Shown here piece after piece: positions 59,378 through 64,000 of a stretch of DNA of 64,000 bases. A program made the position numbers and the translations under genes. The notes beneath the pieces are model-generated. The model worked only from the letters and a program-made list of their open reading frames with translations, was not told the DNA's origin and ran no database searches. The DNA is from Halomicrobium salinisoli (GTDB lineage Archaea > Halobacteriota > Halobacteria > Halobacteriales > Haloarculaceae). Positions within the stretch are counted from its first letter, which is position 1, and every line of letters begins with the position of its first letter. Where the stretch lies: NCBI RefSeq assembly GCF_020405185.1, contig NZ_CP084463.1, positions 2,542,001 through 2,606,000 of the forward strand, in the 5' to 3' direction.

Positions 59378-61927
59378 CTAGTCCTCCGACGGCTCCGCTC
59401 CGGCGCTCCCCGCTTCGGACCGCCCCGATTCCCCGGCGAGGAGAACGGCGGCGGCGTCGACGGCGTCCTCGGCGTCGACTGTCCCCTCGCCCGCGAAGGT
59501 CACGAGCTCGTACGCGTCCGTGACAGTCGACAGCGCCGTCCGATCCGTCGAATCGAGGCGCGACTCGCAGGCCGCTCTGAACTCCCGGTGGGTGAGGTGC
59601 TCGGAGAGACCGACGCGCTCCTCGAGGCGCCGTCGGCTCGCCGCGTAGGCCGCCACCACGGCCGTCTCCGCGTCGCCGCCGGCCAGCGCCTCCCGCGCCG
59701 GCTCGAGCGGCCGCTCCGGGTCGGCCCGATCGGTCGGCTCCGTCGCCGCCGGCGCCTCGTCGTTCGCGTCTGCGACGGTCACGCCGTCCGTCTCGCCGGA
59801 CCGCGACGACCGCCGCCAGCGGAGCGCGGCGGCCAGCGCCACGAGCGCGACGGCGGCCGTCCCGCCGGCCACCGCCAGGAGGCGGTCCGAAATGGCCACG
59901 CCAAGCCAGTCGGCGAGCAGCGACGACGCGGCCCCGTCGACGCCCGCCTCGGCCGCGGACAGCGTCAGTCGCGCCCGCGCGGAGTCCAGATTCGTCCCGC
60001 TCCCGTCGAAGCGGACGGCGAGGGTCACCTCGCCTGACGCGTTCGCCGGCAGGTCCTCGCGGTCGACCGCCAGGCGATACGCGCCGGACGCGTTCGTCTC
60101 CGCGGTCCCGACCCGCTCGCCGTCGACCGCGACGACCACCGTCTGGCCGGCCACGGGGTCGCCGTCCGCGGCCGCCGACTGGTCGCCGCTCTCGGCCTGC
60201 CGGGCGACGCCGCTCCCGAGTCCCGGGTCGAGGCCGCTGGCCAGGGTCGAACCGCTCCCGCCCCCGGCGCCCGGAGCGGCGGCGAGCCCCGCCCCGAGGG
60301 CGTTCGACCGCGGTCCGGGTGCGGGGCCGCCGCTCGGGCCCGGAGCGGGCCCGCCGCCCGCGTCCGGCGTCGCGGCGGAGTCGGAGCCCGACGCGTCTTC
60401 GGCGTCCGTGGCGGTGCGCTCCGCCGTCGGCGTGCCGTCGGTCTCGGGCGCGCCGTCGGCCCCGGATGCGCCGTCGCTCTCGCCGCCCGGCTCCGCGTCG
60501 TCGACCGGCCCGGACTCACCGGCCACCAGACGCCCGGAGACGGTCACCGTCGACCCGTTCCGGTCCGCGTCGACCGTGAGGGTCGTCGCCGTCTCGAGGA
60601 CGGTCAGCGACGCCGAGGCGTTCGCCCGGGCGAGGGCGCGGCCCGGAGCGCCCGCGGCGGCGCGGACGGTGGCGTCGCCCGGCCGGACCGCCGCCGGCAG
60701 CTCGCGCTGGATCCGGACGTACCCGTCGTCGGCGGTGCGTGCGTCCTCGGGGAGCCCGCCGGCGACGGTCGTCCCCACGGCGACGTCCGGAACCGGTCGA
60801 CCGTCGACCGTCGCCCGGACCGTCGCGTCGAACCGCTGGCCGTACTCGACCTCGGTCGGCGAGACGCGCAGGTCCAGCGTCGGTGTGACCGGCTCGACGG
60901 CGACGCTGGCGTTGGCCGTCGCCGCGAGGTACGCCGAGGCGTTCGGCGGGGCGAACTCGACGGTGGCGGCGCTGGCGTTGACTGGCAACGTTACGGGGCG
61001 GTAGGTCACCGCGAACCGCCCCTCGTCGTCGGTCTCGACCGCGTACGTCCTGTCGTGGACCAGCACGCGCCCGCGCTGGTTCGCGACGGCGGTGCCGTTC
61101 TCGTCGGTGACGCGTCCCTCGATCCGGAGTGGGTCGTCGAACGCGACGGCCGTGCCGTTGGTGGCGACCGTCAGGTCGGTCTCGCGGAACGTGGCTGCGA
61201 CCTCGCCGCGCAGCTCGGTGACCTCCTCGGTCGTGTTCCCGACGGCCGTCCGGCTCTCCTCGAGCGACCGCCCAGTCCGCTCCTCGATTCGGCCGAGGTC
61301 CGCGCGGAGCGACTCGCCCAGCCGGTCCGCGCGCTCGCTCTGGCGCAGCACTTCCCGGGCGTGGCGTCGCGCGGCGGTCGTGTTCCCGGCCGCCCGCGCC
61401 TCCTGGTAGGCCTCGTACTCCGACCGCGAGGACCGCACCGCGTCGACGTACTCCCGCTGGGTCTCGCGGGTCTCCGACAGGCGCTCGGCCGTCCGGTCGT
61501 CGGTCTCGTCGTCCGTCTCGCCGGCGACGTCGACGTACTGGTCGAGCCGGTCCTGGTACTCCTCGCCGAGCAGGTCGTCCGCGCGCTCGTACTGTCCCTC
61601 CGAGACGTTGATCGCGCTGTCGCCGAGCCGCTCGGCGAGGCGGCCCTCGAGCCACCGGGCCAGTTCCTCCGAGTCGCCCTCGCGGCTGACGTTCTCCGGG
61701 CGCTCGTGCTGGACGCCGACGTCGGTCCCGTTCGCCGTCGGCGTCTCGCGCTGGGCGGCGACGCCGTCGCCGGGACCGACCGCGCCGGCAGCGACCGCTC
61801 CCGGACCGACGACGAGGCCGACCAGGGCCGCGATCAGGATCGCCCAGCGTCCACGCGAGCGGAGCGAGCGTCGGCCCGGAAGACGCCTGCCGGTCGTCTC
61901 CCGGCGTCCAGCGCGTGTTCGTGACAC
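59378..61927 (-). CDS. Large membrane protein with transglutaminase-associated DUF4129 C-terminus
   Basis: This encodes an 849-residue protein with a signal or anchor helix at about 28-50 (WAILIAALVGLVVGPGAVAAG). A charged coiled-coil-like helical region (about 70-230) and Ig-like beta domains with N-glycosylation sequons follow. The Gly/Ala/Pro/Ser linker lies at about 480-600. A second membrane helix at about 675-700 (VAGGTAAVALVALAAALRW) precedes the cytoplasmic DUF4129 domain (AREALAGGDAETAVVAAYAASRRRLEERVGL...THREF). GTG 61927 was chosen as start; the frame is open far upstream. Usually such genes sit with MoxR and DUF58 genes, which are absent here. Confidence 0.82.
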   Translation of the reverse strand: MSRTRAGRRETTGRRLPGRRSLRSRGRWAILIAALVGLVVGPGAVAAGAVGPGDGVAAQRETPTANGTDVGVQHERPENVSREGDSEELARWLEGRLAERLGDSAINVSEGQYERADDLLGEEYQDRLDQYVDVAGETDDETDDRTAERLSETRETQREYVDAVRSSRSEYEAYQEARAAGNTTAARRHAREVLRQSERADRLGESLRADLGRIEERTGRSLEESRTAVGNTTEEVTELRGEVAATFRETDLTVATNGTAVAFDDPLRIEGRVTDENGTAVANQRGRVLVHDRTYAVETDDEGRFAVTYRPVTLPVNASAATVEFAPPNASAYLAATANASVAVEPVTPTLDLRVSPTEVEYGQRFDATVRATVDGRPVPDVAVGTTVAGGLPEDARTADDGYVRIQRELPAAVRPGDATVRAAAGAPGRALARANASASLTVLETATTLTVDADRNGSTVTVSGRLVAGESGPVDDAEPGGESDGASGADGAPETDGTPTAERTATDAEDASGSDSAATPDAGGGPAPGPSGGPAPGPRSNALGAGLAAAPGAGGGSGSTLASGLDPGLGSGVARQAESGDQSAAADGDPVAGQTVVVAVDGERVGTAETNASGAYRLAVDREDLPANASGEVTLAVRFDGSGTNLDSARARLTLSAAEAGVDGAASSLLADWLGVAISDRLLAVAGGTAAVALVALAAALRWRRSSRSGETDGVTVADANDEAPAATEPTDRADPERPLEPAREALAGGDAETAVVAAYAASRRRLEERVGLSEHLTHREFRAACESRLDSTDRTALSTVTDAYELVTFAGEGTVDAEDAVDAAAVLLAGESGRSEAGSAGAEPSED

Positions 61928-62185
61928 TGTTGATTCCTGTCGGCGAGCGAGTAAATGAACGTTCCGGCTCTCGACCGATCCCGATGGGCCGCCGATCCGG
62001 CGCGAACCCGTCGAAACCGGCCGTTCTCCGTGCTCTCTCCGAGACCCGCGCGGGGGCCCGGCTCCGTCGACGGATCGCCGCGAGGCCGTCGCGCTATCGG
62101 CGCGCCGCCGGAGACGTCGACCCCCACAAGGCGGGCCGGCAGACGCCGGCAGAAGCGACGTTGGCGGTCGGACGTACTCACAGAG

Positions 62186-62701
62186 GTGAGCCGATTCGAT
62201 CCGACACGACCGCGGACGGTCGCGAGGCGAAGTGCTCGTCTCTCGCTCGTCGGCCTCGCGGTCCTGCTCCTCGCCGTCGCACCGGTCGCGGCCGTCGCGT
62301 CGACCGCCGACGCACAGGCCGGCGGGGGCGGCCCGGCCGCCGACGCCGACGCACAGGCCGCGAACGAGACCGACCGCTTCGACGTCGACGCGGAGGTGCT
62401 GGGCCGGTGCGGCCTGGACTGTCGCCTCGTCGCCGCCAACGTGACCAACCTCGGCGACGAGACGGCGGAGAACGCGTCGATGACCGTCCGCGTCTCGGTA
62501 CGCGGTCGGGAGCTCTGGAGCGAGTCCGGCGACCTCGGCGACGTCGAGGCGAACGAGACGGTCGAGCGGAGCGCGTCCCTCGACGTCGGTCCCTACGGGC
62601 TGTACCGCATCCAGCGCAACGACGGTCGCGTCGCCATCAACGCGACCGTCGAGTGGGACGGCGGAGCGGAGACGCACGTGACCCGCCGTCGCGTGCTCTG
62701 A
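62186..62701 (+). CDS. Exported protein with CARDB-like beta domain
   Basis: This encodes a 171-residue protein. A basic N-terminus and a signal sequence (LSLVGLAVLLLAVAPVAAVAST, about 21-42) precede one CARDB/DUF11-like beta domain (CRLVAANVTNLGDETAENASMTVRVSVRG) with two nearby cysteines (GRCGLDCR). There is no second membrane helix. The GTG 62186 start is inferred from the signal peptide; longer in-frame starts extend into Arg-rich, unlikely sequence. It is divergent from the DUF4129 gene and possibly a partner in the envelope. Confidence 0.7.
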   Translation: MSRFDPTRPRTVARRSARLSLVGLAVLLLAVAPVAAVASTADAQAGGGGPAADADAQAANETDRFDVDAEVLGRCGLDCRLVAANVTNLGDETAENASMTVRVSVRGRELWSESGDLGDVEANETVERSASLDVGPYGLYRIQRNDGRVAINATVEWDGGAETHVTRRRVL

Positions 62702-62818
62702 GGTCCCCGCGTCCCGTGTAGCGACGGACTGTCCTCGCGTCGTCGCTCGCCCCGACCGACGCCGGGCGTCGCGGCGGGGGTCGGAAAGATATTCACTGCT
62801 CTCCCCGTGGGTCCTCCC

Positions 62819-63844
62819 ATGCGATCCGCTGTGCTGACCGAACCGGGGCAGTTCGAGCTCGAAGAGCGCGAGCGGCCCGATCCGGGGCCGGAGGACGTCC
62901 TCGTGGCGATGGGCGACGTCGGGATCTGCGGCTCCGACGTCCACTACTACGAGCACGGCCGCATCGGCGACTACGTCGTCGAGGACCCGCTGGTGCTGGG
63001 CCACGAGAGCGCCGGCGAGGTCGTCGAAGTGGGAGAAGCGGTCACCGGCCTCGAACCGGGCGACCGCGTCGCGCTGGAACCGGGGGTCCCCTGCCGGCGC
63101 TGCGCGCACTGCAAGCGCGGCGAGTACCACCTCTGCGAGGACGTCCGCTTCATGGCGACGCCGCCCCACGACGGCGCCTTCGCCGAGTACGTCGCCTGGC
63201 CGGCCGACTTCGCCTACGAGCTCCCCGGCGACGTCTCGACGATCGAGGGCGCGCTCTGCGAGCCCCTCTCCGTCGGGATCCACGCCTGCCGGCGGGGCGA
63301 CGTCGGTCCCGGCGACACGGTGGTGATCACCGGCGCGGGACCGATCGGGCTGCTGGCGATGGAGGCCGCACGGGCCGCCGGGGCGACGGACGTCGTCGTC
63401 TCCGACGTGGTCGCGGAGAAAGTCGAGTTCGCCGTCGAGCGGGGCGCCGACCTCGGGGTGGACGTCACCGAACGCGACCTCGAAGCGGCGGTCGACGAGT
63501 ACACCGATGGTGCGGGCGCGGACGTCGTCATCGAGGCCTCCGGTGCCGAGCCGTCCGTCCGGTCGACCATCGACGTCGTCCGCCGCGGGGGCACCGTCGT
63601 CCTCGTCGGCCTCGGCGACGAGGCCGAGGTCCCGTTCGACGTCCTCGAGGTCATCGACAACGAACTGGACGTCCACGGCTCCTTCCGCTACGCCAACACC
63701 TATGACGCCGCCGTCGACCTCCTCGCCGAGGGCGTCGACGTGGCGGGCATCGTCGACTTCGAGGCGCCGCTCGCGGACGTCGAGGACGCCTTCCGGCGCG
63801 CGATGGAACCGGACGTCGTCAAGGGCGTCATCACTCTCGATTGA
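62819..63844 (+). CDS. Zinc-dependent alcohol/polyol dehydrogenase (sorbitol/threonine dehydrogenase type)
   Basis: This encodes a 341-residue medium-chain dehydrogenase. The catalytic zinc site is GICGSDVHYYEHG plus LGHESAGEVVEVG, and the structural zinc motif CRRCAHCKRGEYHLC has four Cys. The Rossmann motif is ITGAGPIGLLAMEAARAAGA at about 165-184. The closest general form is sorbitol/xylitol or threonine dehydrogenase; the polyol substrate is not certain. The last residues are VKGVITLD, typical of the group. ATG 62819 is preferred over a GTG at 62807. Confidence 0.93.
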   Translation: MRSAVLTEPGQFELEERERPDPGPEDVLVAMGDVGICGSDVHYYEHGRIGDYVVEDPLVLGHESAGEVVEVGEAVTGLEPGDRVALEPGVPCRRCAHCKRGEYHLCEDVRFMATPPHDGAFAEYVAWPADFAYELPGDVSTIEGALCEPLSVGIHACRRGDVGPGDTVVITGAGPIGLLAMEAARAAGATDVVVSDVVAEKVEFAVERGADLGVDVTERDLEAAVDEYTDGAGADVVIEASGAEPSVRSTIDVVRRGGTVVLVGLGDEAEVPFDVLEVIDNELDVHGSFRYANTYDAAVDLLAEGVDVAGIVDFEAPLADVEDAFRRAMEPDVVKGVITLD

Positions 63845-63896
63845 TCGGGGCCGACGGTGCAGTAGTCTGACGTCCGTCATTCACGCTCCGTTTCGG

Positions 63897-63998
63897 CTAT
63901 ATGATGCCTGTCAAACCGTTCCGCGCGAGACGGCCGATGAGCGGCCGGAATTTCCGGCCGGCCAGCACGACGTCGACCTGGGAGAGAGAACCAGCTGT
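63897..63998 (-). CDS. Possible C-terminal fragment of a gene cut by the window end
   Basis: On the reverse strand a 33-codon open frame enters at the window edge and stops at TAG 63897-63899, ending FRPLIGRLARNGLTGII. It is convergent with the dehydrogenase gene, a normal arrangement, but it is too short for homology or codon-bias tests. Confidence 0.3.
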   Translation of the reverse strand, partial: TAGSLSQVDVVLAGRKFRPLIGRLARNGLTGII

Positions 63999-64000
63999 AG

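Noticed and set aside
1-64000. CRISPR array
   Set aside because: No set of regularly spaced near-identical repeats with unique spacers is present; the tRNA-derived copies at 801-1181 are irregular and tRNA-like.
1-64000. Insertion sequence or prophage
   Set aside because: No transposase with DDE or HUH motifs, no integrase and no phage structural gene was recognised, even beside the AT-rich island and the tRNA repeats.

Overview
The window is high-GC, acidic-proteome DNA of a haloarchaeon (class Halobacteria). The evidence is an archaeal initiator tRNA with A1:U72 and three G:C pairs in the anticodon stem, a CetZ tubulin-like protein, the F420 genes cofC, cofG and cofH, a bacterioopsin-activator-like HTH-10 regulator, several Halobacteria-only small proteins (DUF5786, DUF5813, DUF5789 types), and TATA boxes about 25-30 bases upstream of start codons, as expected for leaderless mRNAs. 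I cannot name the genus from sequence alone.

Region 1-17,250 is mostly core genome. It holds two tRNAs, a TrkA-type RCK protein flanked by two stand-alone Lrp ligand-binding proteins, thymidylate kinase, an NAD-dependent epimerase, and a cetZ1 - membrane protein - cofC - cofG operon. These are followed by a regulator/cytochrome P450 divergent pair, cofH, purC and a Gfo/Idh/MocA oxidoreductase. Downstream of the initiator tRNA lies a series of decayed copies of the tRNA 3' end, each paired with an inverted copy. A separate run of perfect trinucleotide-loop hairpins lies before the Lrp/TrkA genes.

Region 17,250-31,090 is accessory and envelope-related. A 50-residue zinc ribbon translationally coupled to a membrane GT2 glycosyltransferase is present twice, with a third solitary zinc ribbon between. 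Next come a secreted protein with six CARDB-type repeats, more glycosyltransferases, a flippase, a toxin-antitoxin pair of the UPF0175/DUF3368 kind, and a secreted PKD protein with a duplicated C-terminal helix motif.

Region 31,090-49,500 is a surface-glycan locus. It contains an archaeal ATPase, a Nudix hydrolase of GDP-mannose mannosyl hydrolase type, and the four dTDP-L-rhamnose genes (rfbB, rfbD, rfbA, rfbC) with an extra 59-residue zinc-ribbon gene in the rfbCA operon. It then enters a strikingly AT-rich island (about 36,980-49,480). The island carries a GT2, three alkaline-phosphatase-superfamily proteins, a polytopic membrane protein, a flippase, and an overlapping GT2 - GtrA - GT39 operon. 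Together these look like a complete make, decorate, flip and attach pathway for a variable surface glycan.

Region 49,500-64,000 returns to high GC. It holds a very large secreted beta-helix protein with a C-terminal membrane anchor, a four-helix Cys-rich copper-binding protein, membrane/winged-helix proteins, a GT4 glycosyltransferase, a DUF1616 membrane protein, a large DUF4129-type membrane protein, and a zinc-dependent sorbitol/threonine-type dehydrogenase. I saw no rRNA, CRISPR array, intact insertion sequence or replication origin.
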